Source: Candidatus Sulfopaludibacter sp. SbA3 (lineage in GTDB: Bacteria > Acidobacteriota > Terriglobia > Bryobacterales > Bryobacteraceae). From it: a stretch of DNA of 60,287 bases. The stretch is from assembly GCA_945893365.1 (NCBI GenBank), contig CAMDED010000030.1, positions 1 through 60,287 on the forward strand, in the 5' to 3' direction. Positions 35,333 to 45,416 of this stretch are shown one piece after another (positions within the stretch are counted from its first letter, which is position 1; every line of letters starts with the position of its first letter). The translations under genes and the position numbers were made by a program. Below the pieces are notes generated by a model. The model was given only the letters and a program-made list of their open reading frames with translations, had not been told where the DNA came from and made no database searches.

Positions 35333-38300
35333 TTGGAAGCGTTTGACGTGGATCGATTGCGCGCTTCGAGCGACGATGAGATCGCGCGTCAAGCCGTGGA
35401 CCTGGCCGCCCGGCTGCTCGACGATTCCCGCCGGCGCGAAACCAGCGCCGAACACGCCCAATCCACCAAGCTCGCCCGCCTGATGGAAGATCCTAACGGC
35501 ATGGCGATGACGATGGCCCTGAGCGATCAGGTTTTCCGGAGTCATCGGCCGTCCCGCATTGCCGACCAGTTAAGCTATCTGGTGGAACGCTACGGCGTCC
35601 CGGATTATCTCGGAAACTGGGATCAGTGGGCGCTGTGGCTCGGCAGCACGCTCGGTGAGTACATTCCCGCGATGGTGGTGCCGTTCGTGGTGGCGAAGCT
35701 GCGCCAGGAAACGCGATCCGTGATTCTGCCCAGCGAAGAGGAGGAGTTCCGCCAGTATGTGGAAAGCCGCCGCATGGAAGGCACGCGGCTCAATCTGAAT
35801 CAGCTCGGTGAGGCGATCCTCGGAAAGGAGGAGGCCGAACGGCGCCTGGACGCTTACCTCAAGCTGCTGGCGCGCGACGACGTGGAGTATATCTCCGTCA
35901 AGATCTCGTCCGTGTTCAGCCAGATCAACCTGATTGCGTTCGATCGCACGGCAGAGCAGATCAAGGACCGCCTGCGGACCCTTTACCGTCAGGCGATGCG
36001 CTGGCAATTCACCAACGCCGCGGGGCGGACGCTGCCGAAGGTCGTCAACCTGGATATGGAGGAGTATCGCGACCTGGCATTGACGGCGACGGCCTTTACC
36101 CACGTGCTCGATGAGGACGAGTTCCGCTCGTACCGCGCCGGCATCGTGTTGCAGGCCTATCTTCCGGACGCGCATTTGTGGCAGCGTGAATTGACCGGCT
36201 GGGCTTTGCGCCGCTTGGCTGGCGGAGGAGCGCCGATCAAGATTCGTATCGTCAAAGGCGCGAATCTTGCGATGGAGCGCGTGGACGCCTCCATGCATGG
36301 CTGGCCCCTGGCACCCTATTCGTCCAAGCCCGAAGTGGACGCCAACTACAAACGAATGCTTGTCTATGGAATGCAGCCGGACAACTTACGAGCCGTGAAC
36401 TTAGGCGTCGCCACGCACAACCTTTTCGACGTCGCGTATGCGTTGCTGCTGCGCGCCGGATCGGGCGTTGAGGAGCTGGTCGAGATCGAGATGCTGGAGG
36501 GCATGGCCAATCATCAGGCGCGCGCCGTGCAGGAAGCGGCCGGCGGACTGCTGCTCTATGCGCCAGTGGTGAATCGCGGGGATTTCCACGGCGCTATTTC
36601 GTACCTGGTGCGGCGCCTCGAAGAGAACACCGCGCCCGAGAACTTCTTGCACGACCTGTTCGGTCTGGAGCCCGGCAGCGCGAGTTGGGACCGTCAGAAG
36701 ACTGCGTTCCTTCAATCCGTGCGCGACCGCGGCCTGGCGCCGCTCGGACCTCGCCGCACGCAGGATCGAGCCACGGAGATCAGAGTGTTCAGCGAGGACG
36801 CGCCGTTCGAGAACGAACCGGACACGGATTGGTCTTTGCGTCACAATGCGGAATGGATTAGGGGAATCGTGGATGGATTGCGTACCCGCGATCCTGAACG
36901 GATCGGCGAGGGCGTCGGAGCGCGTGTAGGAATCGGCGTGGATCCGTCGCGCGAGGGTGTCGAGGCCTACCGGTACGCGCTGGCCTCGCCGCGGGACGTT
37001 GACGCCGCTCTTAAGACAGCCGCCGCCGCGCGCGATTCGTGGGGAACTCTTCCGGCGCGGGAACGAGGGCGGCTTCTATTACGATGCGCTGAAGTGCTTG
37101 CCGAACGCCGCGGCGAGTTGACTGCCTGTATGGTGCTTGACGGCGCGAAGGCGATCCCCGAAGGCGACGCCGAAGCGACTGAAGCGATCGATTTTGCCAA
37201 CTACTATGCGCGCACGCCGCTCGAAGGCACGCGCGAGACGGACGGATGCGAAGCGGCTCCGCTTGGAACCGTGCTGGTGACTCCGCCCTGGAATTTTCCG
37301 CTGGCGATACCCTGCGGCGGCGTGCTGGCAGCGCTGATGGCGGGGAACACGGTAATCCTGAAGCCCGCTCCGGAAGCGGTCCTCGTGAGCTGGCGCTTGT
37401 GCAACGCGCTATGGGACGCAGGCATTCCGCGCGGCGCGCTGCAGTTTCTTCCGGCGCCCGACGATGAGACCGGACGGGCGCTCGTGACCGATTCGCGCGT
37501 GGACGCCGTGATCCTGACGGGCGCCTACGCGACGGCGCGTCTGTTCCAATCGTGGAAGCCGGAGCTGCGGCTGATCGCCGAAACCAGCGGAAAGAACGCG
37601 ATGATCGTCACGGCGATGGCCGACCACGATCAGGCGATCCGCGACCTCCTCAAATCGTCGTTCGGACACAACGGCCAGAAATGTTCGGCGGCAAGTCTCG
37701 CCGTGCTGGAAGCCGAGGTTTACGATAATCCGGTCTTCCTGCGCCAACTGCGGGATGCCACCGCCAGTCTGGGCGCAGGCTCGGCCTGGGATCCATGGAA
37801 CCTCATTACGCCGCTGATCCGGGACCCCGAAGGCGATCTGCTTCGCGGATTGACGCAGTTGGACGCCGGTGAATCGTGGCTGCTCGAGCCGCGCGCGCTG
37901 AGCCCGAACCTGTGGACGCCCGGCATCCGTCTCGGAGTGCAGCCGGGATCCTGGTATCACCGGACGGAATGCTTCGGACCCGTGCTCGGTCTGATGCGCG
38001 CGGCAAATCTGGATGACGCGATCGACATCGTCAACAGCGGTGAATTTGGATTGACCAGCGGTATACAGTCGCTCGACGATCGTGAGATCCACAAGTGGCG
38101 GGAGCGCATCGAGGCGGGCAACCTCTATGTCAACCGCGGCACCACCGGCGCGATCGTGCGTCGGCAGCCATTCGGCGGGTGGAAAAAGAGTGTGTTCGGC
38201 GAGGCCAAGGCCGGCGGCGAGAATTACGTCTACAGCCTGTGTAAATGGACGCAGCGCGCCGCCCCGGTCCTGGCGGCGGAGCCTGCTCCGCTCGTGAACG

Positions 38301-38848
38301 ATTTCGTCTCGCAACTGCTCGACTGGGCGATCGCGGCCGGACACGACGACTGGACCGGAGACCTGCACGCCGCCGCCGGAAGTTACTCCTATTGGTGGAA
38401 TCGGCACTTCAGCCGTGTCCAGGATCCAAGCGGCTTGGCGGCTGAGAGTAACGAATTCCGCTACCGCCCCATCCGTAGCCTGCTGATTCGCGCCTGTTGC
38501 GCCGAGGAGTTGCCCGCGGCGCTGCTCGGCCTGATCGCCGCGCGGACGTGTGGCGTCCCAACCGCGCTCAGCGCCGGTGGGAACATCGAGCTGGGCCGGC
38601 GTTTTCCGCACGGTGAGACGGTGATGGAGGAGGACTCCGCTTTTGCCGCGCGGCTAAGCCAGTTTGAGCGAGTCCGAAGCTTCTCGGAATTGACCCGTCC
38701 CGCCCGGCAGGCCGCGAACGATGCCCATGTCCATGTGGTGGACGCGCCGGCGCTGCTGCACGGACGGCTGGAGCTGCGGCACTACTTGCGTGAACAGTCG
38801 ATCACCCAGACGCAGCACCGCTACGGCAATATTTCTAAGAAGAGTTAG
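35333..38848 (+). CDS. putA: Bifunctional proline/1-pyrroline-5-carboxylate dehydrogenase
   Basis: The 1171-residue enzyme converts proline to glutamate in two steps. Residues about 80-440 are the FAD-dependent proline dehydrogenase barrel (VEYISVKISSVFSQ, KIRIVKGANLAMERV). Residues about 510-990 are the aldehyde dehydrogenase part with E750 in IAETSGKNAMIV and catalytic Cys784 in SSFGHNGQKCSAASL. About 170 further residues form a C-terminal domain seen in longer PutA proteins. There is no N-terminal DNA-binding domain, so it is not self-repressing. The start is TTG 35333 with a perfect AAGGAGGT 4 bases upstream. It is a single-gene unit; the next operon begins 57 bases later. Confidence 0.93.
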   Translation: MEAFDVDRLRASSDDEIARQAVDLAARLLDDSRRRETSAEHAQSTKLARLMEDPNGMAMTMALSDQVFRSHRPSRIADQLSYLVERYGVPDYLGNWDQWALWLGSTLGEYIPAMVVPFVVAKLRQETRSVILPSEEEEFRQYVESRRMEGTRLNLNQLGEAILGKEEAERRLDAYLKLLARDDVEYISVKISSVFSQINLIAFDRTAEQIKDRLRTLYRQAMRWQFTNAAGRTLPKVVNLDMEEYRDLALTATAFTHVLDEDEFRSYRAGIVLQAYLPDAHLWQRELTGWALRRLAGGGAPIKIRIVKGANLAMERVDASMHGWPLAPYSSKPEVDANYKRMLVYGMQPDNLRAVNLGVATHNLFDVAYALLLRAGSGVEELVEIEMLEGMANHQARAVQEAAGGLLLYAPVVNRGDFHGAISYLVRRLEENTAPENFLHDLFGLEPGSASWDRQKTAFLQSVRDRGLAPLGPRRTQDRATEIRVFSEDAPFENEPDTDWSLRHNAEWIRGIVDGLRTRDPERIGEGVGARVGIGVDPSREGVEAYRYALASPRDVDAALKTAAAARDSWGTLPARERGRLLLRCAEVLAERRGELTACMVLDGAKAIPEGDAEATEAIDFANYYARTPLEGTRETDGCEAAPLGTVLVTPPWNFPLAIPCGGVLAALMAGNTVILKPAPEAVLVSWRLCNALWDAGIPRGALQFLPAPDDETGRALVTDSRVDAVILTGAYATARLFQSWKPELRLIAETSGKNAMIVTAMADHDQAIRDLLKSSFGHNGQKCSAASLAVLEAEVYDNPVFLRQLRDATASLGAGSAWDPWNLITPLIRDPEGDLLRGLTQLDAGESWLLEPRALSPNLWTPGIRLGVQPGSWYHRTECFGPVLGLMRAANLDDAIDIVNSGEFGLTSGIQSLDDREIHKWRERIEAGNLYVNRGTTGAIVRRQPFGGWKKSVFGEAKAGGENYVYSLCKWTQRAAPVLAAEPAPLVNDFVSQLLDWAIAAGHDDWTGDLHAAAGSYSYWWNRHFSRVQDPSGLAAESNEFRYRPIRSLLIRACCAEELPAALLGLIAARTCGVPTALSAGGNIELGRRFPHGETVMEEDSAFAARLSQFERVRSFSELTRPARQAANDAHVHVVDAPALLHGRLELRHYLREQSITQTQHRYGNISKKS

Positions 38849-38905
38849 TTGGCATGAGGCATCACGCCTGCCGCCGGTATATCATTGTGACTGCAAGGAG
38901 TGCGG

Positions 38906-40921
38906 ATGTCTTCATCGATCGCCCGGACGGTTCGCCATGTCTGTCTGCTCGCTTCCGCAGCCGTGGTTACGTGCGCGCAGGACGCGACGCCCGACCGCAT
39001 CGTCGCCGAATGGATGGTCCGCATGGGCGGCAGCGTCGTTCTTGAAGGGCAGCGGCGGCCGGTTTCAGACCTTGCCGGTCTGCCTTCCTCCGATTTCCGC
39101 ATCCACACCCTGAATTTCAGCGGCATCACGCATTGGGCCTCGTCGCTCGAGGACGAGCTGAGACAGTTGCCTCCGCTGCCGCACGTCAAGGAACTCTACG
39201 TGAACGGACGCCTCTGGTACGACCAGCCGATTCCGCGCGTCGGGGCTACGATGGGCCTCTTCGCCGGCTTGAGCCAGCTTGAAAAGCTGGTCTTGAGCAA
39301 GCCCGTTCAAACTTACATTCCCTTCGACGACGTCGTTCTCAAGGGCCTCCAGCCGCTGACGAAACTACGGGAGCTGCGCGTCCATCAAACACGCATTGCC
39401 GGCGTTTCCCTCGCCACGTTCAAACTGAAACACCTCGATCTCAACTTCGACCGGACCTTCAACGACCAAGGCATGGAGAGTTTAAGGGACATGGCCGGAC
39501 TCGCGAAGCTCTACCTGCGCGGCACGTCCATCACCGACGCAGGTCTCAAGTATCTCTCGGGATTGACGAACCTGACGGAAGTCGATCTGGCGGACACGGG
39601 GATTACCGACGCGGGCGCCGGATACCTTTCGGGATTGACGAAACTTCGCCGGCTGAATCTCCAGTCCTCGAATGTGACCGATGCCGGTCTCGACGCGCTG
39701 CGCGACATGACCGGGCTCGAAGAGCTAAGCCTCTACCGCACGAAAGTATCGAACGCCGGACTGGCGAAACTTGCGGCGTTCAAGCGCCTTCGCGCGGTCG
39801 ATCTGCGTTACAGCCGCGCGACAGCTTCCGGTGTCCGCGAATTGATAGCGGTGGTTCCCAACTGCAAGGTGATGCTTCAGGATTCGTCCGGCCGCGAAAC
39901 GAAGCGCGAAACGGAAGCGGCCGCGGTCGCGGAAAAGGGCGAACACGCCATCGCGCAGTGGCTTCGCTCAATTGGCGGAAACGTGCGGATGCACGACGGG
40001 CACGTAATTGGCGTGTCGCTGAAATCCACGTCCATCACCGACCGCGAGATCCGGATTCTCGCCAAACTTCCGCAGCTTGCGGAACTGAATCTGCGGGACA
40101 CCGAGATCAGCGACGCCGGCCTGGCGCACCTGTCGCCGATACAGTCGCTGCGCAATCTCGACCTCGGCTACACTCTGCTCTCCGATAGCGCTCTCGCGAA
40201 GCTCGCTCCGCTCGTGAACCTGCAAACGCTCTATCTGGGCAGCACGCTGATCGAGGGGCAGGGACTCGCGGCGATCGAGGGACTCACAAACTTGCTTGAT
40301 CTGAATCTCGAAAACGCCCCGCTGACGAATGAGGGTCTGGTTCACATCGGCAAGCTCACTGGACTTGAAAGCCTGTCCATCCGGTACACCGATGTTACCG
40401 ATAAAGGCATCGCGGCTCTGGCTTCGCTCACAAACCTGAAACGGCTCAACCTGCGCGGGGTCGACGTCACGCAGGTAGGGCTGTCGATTGTCGCCGGTCT
40501 ATCGCATCTTGAGGATCTGGATCTCAGCTTCGGACGTTTCAGCGAGACCGGGCTCAAACCGTTGACCCAACTGCACAGTCTTAAGAGCCTCGGTCTGGCC
40601 CAAACCCGCGTCACCGATACCGCCATGGAATGGATCGCCCAACTTCCCCGGCTCGAATCGCTGAACCTTGAATACACCTCCGTCGGGGACGCCGGTTTTG
40701 CCAAGCTGGCCGGGCTGACCGCGCTGAAGGAACTGTACCTGGATCGTACCGATATCACGGACGCTTCGGTCAAAATGTTGACCGGACTCGGCAGCCTGCG
40801 CTACGTCGATCTGTATCACACGCTGATCTCGGAGCAGGGTTTCGGGAGCTTGACGAAGGCGCTGCCCGCCTGCAAGATCAACTGGCGCCGCGATGCCGCG
40901 AGACGGGAGCGAAGAACGTGA
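38906..40921 (+). CDS. Secreted leucine-rich-repeat protein, large
   Basis: A 671-residue protein with a signal peptide (SSSIARTVRHVCLLASAAVVTCA) and two blocks of 24-residue leucine-rich repeats. The repeats follow LTNLxxLxLxxTxITDAGLxxL; clear units include LTNLTEVDLADTGITDAGAGYLSG and LTKLRRLNLQSSNVTDAG. An insert near 330-360 (HAIAQWLRSIGGNVRMHDGHVIGVSL) separates the blocks and resembles the start of the next gene's repeats. ATG 38906 is chosen because AAGGAG lies 5 bases before it. Its stop overlaps the next gene (GTGA). It heads a four-gene operon that ends with DUF1592 and DUF1552. Such repeats usually bind proteins or glycans. Confidence 0.85.
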   Translation: MSSSIARTVRHVCLLASAAVVTCAQDATPDRIVAEWMVRMGGSVVLEGQRRPVSDLAGLPSSDFRIHTLNFSGITHWASSLEDELRQLPPLPHVKELYVNGRLWYDQPIPRVGATMGLFAGLSQLEKLVLSKPVQTYIPFDDVVLKGLQPLTKLRELRVHQTRIAGVSLATFKLKHLDLNFDRTFNDQGMESLRDMAGLAKLYLRGTSITDAGLKYLSGLTNLTEVDLADTGITDAGAGYLSGLTKLRRLNLQSSNVTDAGLDALRDMTGLEELSLYRTKVSNAGLAKLAAFKRLRAVDLRYSRATASGVRELIAVVPNCKVMLQDSSGRETKRETEAAAVAEKGEHAIAQWLRSIGGNVRMHDGHVIGVSLKSTSITDREIRILAKLPQLAELNLRDTEISDAGLAHLSPIQSLRNLDLGYTLLSDSALAKLAPLVNLQTLYLGSTLIEGQGLAAIEGLTNLLDLNLENAPLTNEGLVHIGKLTGLESLSIRYTDVTDKGIAALASLTNLKRLNLRGVDVTQVGLSIVAGLSHLEDLDLSFGRFSETGLKPLTQLHSLKSLGLAQTRVTDTAMEWIAQLPRLESLNLEYTSVGDAGFAKLAGLTALKELYLDRTDITDASVKMLTGLGSLRYVDLYHTLISEQGFGSLTKALPACKINWRRDAARRERRT

Positions 40922-42111
40922 GGAGCCTGAAGACGCCTCTTGCGGCCCCGTTCGCGATGATCTTTATGACGATGAATGCCTCCGCGGCTGAAGCGCCGCA
41001 GGCCGATATCGCGCATTGGATCGAGGCTCAGGGCGGGGAAGCCATACGCGGTTCCGATGGCGGCATCGTCGAGGTCTCGCTCGCGCGCACGTGGGCGACC
41101 GACAGCGATGTCGAGCGGGTTGCGGAAATCAAGGGCCTGAAGCGCCTCGATCTCTCCTTCACCTACGTTACGGACCGCGGTATTGAACGCCTTCAGCAGT
41201 TGCAGCAACTGGAAGAATTGAATTTGGACACGGCGGAATTCATCACCGATGCGGCGACGTCGTATCTTAGAGCGAATCGCCGCTTGACGAAGCTGGTTCT
41301 GCGGGGAACGGACATCACCGATGTTGGCCTCCCCTACCTGGCCGTGCTGACCGGCTTGAAAACGCTCGACCTCAGCCACACCATGCTCGGAGACGTCGGG
41401 CTTGAAAGCCTGCCCGCGCTTGCCGAACTTGAGGAACTGCATCTGGGCGGAACGCGGATCGGCGGGATCAACCTCAATTTCCTCAAACTCCTTCCGAAAC
41501 TCAGAAAATTGAGCTTCAACGGCATTCAGCGGCGGAACGCCGGCGCCTGCTGGTCGCCGCTGATCACGGATCTCGATCTCGAGCCGATCTCGCTGCTGGC
41601 GGGCCTCGAAGAGCTGAACCTGGGTATTGGATTCAGTCTGGGTAAGTCTGGAAAGCCCGTCGGCGGAGGGAATTGTCAGGTGGCCGGCGGCATTCAGGTC
41701 ACGAATCTGGGCCTCGCGAAGCTGGCCCGGCTGAAGAACTTGCGCCGGCTGGACGTGAGCGGTGCGAAGATCGATGCCGCCGGACTCGAAGTGCTGAAGA
41801 ACCTGCCGTCGCTCGAGCGGCTCAGCTTGTGGAACTGCACGGGACTGGACGATTCCGGCGCTGCCGTCCTGGCGGCGATGCGGAGTCTGACGAATCTGGA
41901 TCTGGCTCATACCTCCGTCGGGGATGCGACCCTCGCGCGCCTTTCAGAGCTGACCCGATTGAGATACCTGTATCTGACAGGCGCCAAGGCGACTCCCGCC
42001 GGTGTCGACGCGTTACGAGTGAAGAAGCCGGACGCATTTGTGTCGTGGGCGAGGCCGCAGGCGCCGTCGCCGAAGGTCGAGGGGCCTCCTCCGGGCAGGG
42101 CCTCTCGATGA
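40918..42111 (+). CDS. Secreted leucine-rich-repeat protein, small
   Basis: A 397-residue protein with a probable signal peptide (LKTPLAAPFAMIFMTMNASAA) and about 12 leucine-rich repeats of the TDxGLxxL type (FTYVTDRGIERL, TDITDVGLPYLAVLTGLKTLDLSHT, GAKIDAAGLEVLKNLPSLERL). The opening ADIAHWIEAQGGEAIRGSDGGIVEVSL matches the spacer between the two repeat blocks of the larger neighbour, which suggests that the two genes arose by duplication. GTG 40918 overlaps the previous stop and its own stop overlaps the DUF1592 ATG (ATGA). So the four genes are translationally coupled. Confidence 0.85.
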   Translation: MRSLKTPLAAPFAMIFMTMNASAAEAPQADIAHWIEAQGGEAIRGSDGGIVEVSLARTWATDSDVERVAEIKGLKRLDLSFTYVTDRGIERLQQLQQLEELNLDTAEFITDAATSYLRANRRLTKLVLRGTDITDVGLPYLAVLTGLKTLDLSHTMLGDVGLESLPALAELEELHLGGTRIGGINLNFLKLLPKLRKLSFNGIQRRNAGACWSPLITDLDLEPISLLAGLEELNLGIGFSLGKSGKPVGGGNCQVAGGIQVTNLGLAKLARLKNLRRLDVSGAKIDAAGLEVLKNLPSLERLSLWNCTGLDDSGAAVLAAMRSLTNLDLAHTSVGDATLARLSELTRLRYLYLTGAKATPAGVDALRVKKPDAFVSWARPQAPSPKVEGPPPGRASR

Positions 42112-44078
42112 CCCGTTGCGCCCGGCATGCATGGCTCGCTCTCAGCGGGTTCACGGCGATTGCGCTCGCCGCCGCCGATCCCGCCTTCTTTGCGTCGAAA
42201 GTTTATCCGGCACTAGAGAATGCGCAGTGCCGCAGTTGTCACGCGCACGATGGAGTCGCTTCCGGAACCAGGCTGCATTTTCCCCCGAAGGATGCGGGCA
42301 ACGACGCCATCCAGACCTTTGGAATCTCCCTGGGCGCTCTTGTGGATCGTGCCGGCCCCTCGAAATCCGTGCTGCTCACGAAACCCACCAATCGAACTGC
42401 GCACACCGGCGGCCAGCGGATCAAGCCCGGCTCGGACGACGAAAGGCTGCTCGTCCAATGGGTGGAGCACCTGGCATCGCTTTCCGATGATGCCCTTGCG
42501 GCCGCAAGAGCGCCAGCGGTAAAGGCGTCCGCGAAACCGAATGAACTTGTCCGCCGCCTGACTCACAGCCAATACAACAACACGGTTCGCGATCTGCTTG
42601 GCGACGACAGCCGGCCCGCATTACGCTTCCCGCCCGAGGACTATGTGGACGGCTTCAAGAATCAGTCGCGCGGACAAGGAATGTCTCCGCTCCTGATCGA
42701 GTCCTACAGCGCCGCGGCAGAGAAGCTCGCGCTGAACGCATTTCGCGCGGGCGACGCAAACCGGCTGGTTCCGTGCAAGCCGGCTTCCGCCGATGATGAA
42801 AAATGCCGCGATCGATTCGTCCACACCTTCGGCCGGCGCGCCTTCCGGCGGCCTCTGCTCGATGCGGAATTTCAGCGCTACGCCGCGGCCTTCAGCGCTC
42901 AAGCTCGCGCCAGCGGAAAATTTCTCGAGGGAGCGCGCGCCGTGGTGGAAGCTATGCTCCAATCGCCAAAGTTCCTGTTTCACGTCGAGGCCGGGCCGGA
43001 CGGACGCTTCCGGGATTATGCCGTCGCCAGCCGGTACTCGTATCTTCTGTGGGATACGATGCCGAGCGAAGAGCTGTTCGAAGCCGCGTCGCGCGGCGAA
43101 TTGCAGGCGGTTGCGGGAAGGGATCGCTGGGCTCGGCGCATGGTTCAATCTCCGCAGGCCCGGCAGGCGGCCGACGAGTTCTTTAGTCAGTGGCTGAGAT
43201 TCGACCGCGTGCTGAATGCCTTCAAGGAGAGGCGCCGCTTTCCCGAGTTCACGCCGGAGCTGGCTGCCGCGATGGTCGAGGAGACCAGGCGATTGCTCCA
43301 GGATCTGGTCTGGAAGGACGGCAACTTCATGGACGCATTCCGGGCCGATTATGGGTTCCTGAATGCCGATTTGTCGACTCTGTACAAAGTCCCCGCCCCG
43401 CAGGGTGAATTTCAACTGGTGCGATTTCCCAGGGAAACGCCTCGCGCCGGACTTCTGGGACAGGCCTCATTCCTGGCTTCGAGCGCCGGACCCACCGAAA
43501 CATCGCCCACCGCGCGCGGGATTTTTGTGCGCGAACAGTTGCTCTGCCAGCACGTTCCGCCGCCTCCTCCGAACATCAATACGACGCTGGCTGAACCGAG
43601 CGAGGAGAAGCCGCTCACGCGCCGGCAGCGCCTGGCCGCGCATGTCGACAATCCCACCTGCGCCGCGTGCCATCGGCTGATGGACCCGATCGGTTTCGGT
43701 CTGGAGAGCTTCGATGCGATCGGCCGCTGGCGCGACAAAGAGACGATTCTCGTCAACGCCTCCGAAGAGAATCGCAGGCCGAAGCGTATCGACCTGCCGC
43801 TCGAGACTGGGGGCGAGATCGCCGGGCTTCCGAACTCGGCGTTCTCGAATGCAAGGCAGCTTGGCAGTATACTGGCGGAAAGCCCGGTTTGTCAGACTTG
43901 TATTGTGCGGCAACTGTTCCGTTACGCTGTTGGACGGCTGGAAACTCCCGCCGACCAGGAGGTCATTGACAGGCTTTCGGCGCGGTTCCGGGAATCCGGA
44001 TTCCGCTTTCAGGAGTTGTTGATCGCGCTCGGTCCGGCGGTTGAGTCTGTTCCGACAAAGAGTACAATTGGAAATTGA
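42108..44078 (+). CDS. DUF1592/DUF1588-type exported cytochrome-like protein (second copy)
   Basis: A 656-residue paralogue of the product of 26478-28403. It has a signal peptide (LALSGFTAIALAAA), a c-type heme motif CRSCH at 41-45, and the DUF1587-1592-1588-1585 modules: [49 protein letters not shown], a second heme motif CAACH, and IVRQLFRYAVGRLE. ATG 42108 overlaps the stop of the leucine-rich-repeat gene. In contrast to the first copy no small membrane protein precedes it. DUF1552 follows after 39 bases. Function is unknown; both heme motifs point to periplasmic redox work. Confidence 0.86.
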   Translation: MTRCARHAWLALSGFTAIALAAADPAFFASKVYPALENAQCRSCHAHDGVASGTRLHFPPKDAGNDAIQTFGISLGALVDRAGPSKSVLLTKPTNRTAHTGGQRIKPGSDDERLLVQWVEHLASLSDDALAAARAPAVKASAKPNELVRRLTHSQYNNTVRDLLGDDSRPALRFPPEDYVDGFKNQSRGQGMSPLLIESYSAAAEKLALNAFRAGDANRLVPCKPASADDEKCRDRFVHTFGRRAFRRPLLDAEFQRYAAAFSAQARASGKFLEGARAVVEAMLQSPKFLFHVEAGPDGRFRDYAVASRYSYLLWDTMPSEELFEAASRGELQAVAGRDRWARRMVQSPQARQAADEFFSQWLRFDRVLNAFKERRRFPEFTPELAAAMVEETRRLLQDLVWKDGNFMDAFRADYGFLNADLSTLYKVPAPQGEFQLVRFPRETPRAGLLGQASFLASSAGPTETSPTARGIFVREQLLCQHVPPPPPNINTTLAEPSEEKPLTRRQRLAAHVDNPTCAACHRLMDPIGFGLESFDAIGRWRDKETILVNASEENRRPKRIDLPLETGGEIAGLPNSAFSNARQLGSILAESPVCQTCIVRQLFRYAVGRLETPADQEVIDRLSARFRESGFRFQELLIALGPAVESVPTKSTIGN

Positions 44079-44117
44079 GTAGTCGATTGGGATGCGGGCT
44101 TCAGCAGGGAGAACGAT

Positions 44118-45416
44118 ATGCAGGTTAGCAGACGCAAGTTCTTGCGAGGGGTAAGTCTCAGCGGCGCGGCCGTGCGCGTGGGACTCCCGCCGCTCGCGGC
44201 GATGTTCAACTCCAATGGAACGGCATACGCGGCTCGCGATAAGGGCGCGAGTCCGATCGAATCCCGGTTTCTCATCTGGTTCAATGGAAATGGAATCCCC
44301 GAGCGATACTGGATTCCGAGCGAGACGGGCTCGGACTATGCGCTGACGCCGTGTCTCTCGCCGTTGAAGTCCGTGCGCGACTACGTCCACGTGATCAGCG
44401 GTATCGACAACGTCGCGGCGAGGCTCAACGGGCAGGGCGGCGGGCACTTCAACGCCCTTACCGGCCTGATGACCGGCACGGGCTACAACGGCCGCGGCGC
44501 GGGCGGGCCGTCCATCGACCAGATTCTTGCGGCGAGAATCGGCTCGAAGTCGCGGTTCCACTCGCTTCAAATCGGCGTGGCGCAGGAATCGCACGGCGAG
44601 AACGTGCATCGCAACATGAGTTGGGCGGGCTTCGAGCGCGCCCTGCCGCCCGAAATGATTCCGCACAATTTGTTCGACCGGTTGTTCGGGATCAAGAATC
44701 AGAGTTGGGTGGGGCGGAAGAAGAGCGTTCTCGACCTGGTCCAGAGCGACGTTAGCGACATCACTCCCGCGCTCGGCCAGGCGGATCGCCATCGGCTCGA
44801 CGAGCACCTGACTTCCGTCCGCGATCTCGAACGCGCGATCTCGAGCCTCCCGCCGGACTACGGAAAAAATATCAAGGAGCCCGAGGACGTCACCGACCTG
44901 ACGGATTATCCGCGCATCGCGAAGATTCAGTCCGACCTTCTGATCCACGCCTTCGCCTCCGGCCAGACGCGCGTCGCCTCCTACATGCTGACGAAGTGCC
45001 AGAGTCTGACCCGTTTCCCGTGGCTTGGGCTCGGCGGAAACCGCCATCATGATTACACGCACAATAACGCCGGATCGGCGGCGCAGCAGCGCACGATGCG
45101 CGACATCTGCCGCTGGCACGTCGAGGAATTCGCGTACCTGCTGGAGCGGATGAAGTCGATACCGGAAGGGGCCGGGAACCTGCTTGACAACACCTGTGCG
45201 GTGTTCGTGCATGAGCACGCGGAAGCCAATTCGCACAAGTGCAATGGTCTGGCCATTCTGCTCGCGGGAGGCGCGGGCAAGATGAAGACCGGGATGCACA
45301 CGAAGTCGCACAACTCGATCGGCGACGTGTACCTGACGCTTGCGGACGAGGTGTTCAAGACTCCGCTCGGCAAGGCGTTCCCCACCGCTGAAGAAAAGAT
45401 GAGCGCCATCGTTTAG
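44118..45416 (+). CDS. DUF1552 protein with Tat-like signal (second copy)
   Basis: This 432-residue exported protein is a close paralogue of the product of 25163-26476. The N-terminus [36 protein letters not shown] is a twin-arginine signal. The body keeps [76 protein letters not shown] and [29 protein letters not shown]. It ends with EEKMSAIV, close to the other copy's ending. A weak GGGAG lies upstream of ATG 44118. It is the last gene of the leucine-rich-repeat operon and ends tail-to-tail with the DNA glycosylase gene, overlapping by 4 bases. Confidence 0.88.
   Translation: MQVSRRKFLRGVSLSGAAVRVGLPPLAAMFNSNGTAYAARDKGASPIESRFLIWFNGNGIPERYWIPSETGSDYALTPCLSPLKSVRDYVHVISGIDNVAARLNGQGGGHFNALTGLMTGTGYNGRGAGGPSIDQILAARIGSKSRFHSLQIGVAQESHGENVHRNMSWAGFERALPPEMIPHNLFDRLFGIKNQSWVGRKKSVLDLVQSDVSDITPALGQADRHRLDEHLTSVRDLERAISSLPPDYGKNIKEPEDVTDLTDYPRIAKIQSDLLIHAFASGQTRVASYMLTKCQSLTRFPWLGLGGNRHHDYTHNNAGSAAQQRTMRDICRWHVEEFAYLLERMKSIPEGAGNLLDNTCAVFVHEHAEANSHKCNGLAILLAGGAGKMKTGMHTKSHNSIGDVYLTLADEVFKTPLGKAFPTAEEKMSAIV

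Noticed and set aside
37409-38611. 400-codon minus-strand frame within putA
   Set aside because: Antisense to the aldehyde dehydrogenase domain.
43467-45311. 614-codon minus-strand frame opposite DUF1592/DUF1552
   Set aside because: Mirror frame of two recognised genes; its residues are Arg/Ala/His-rich with no motif.
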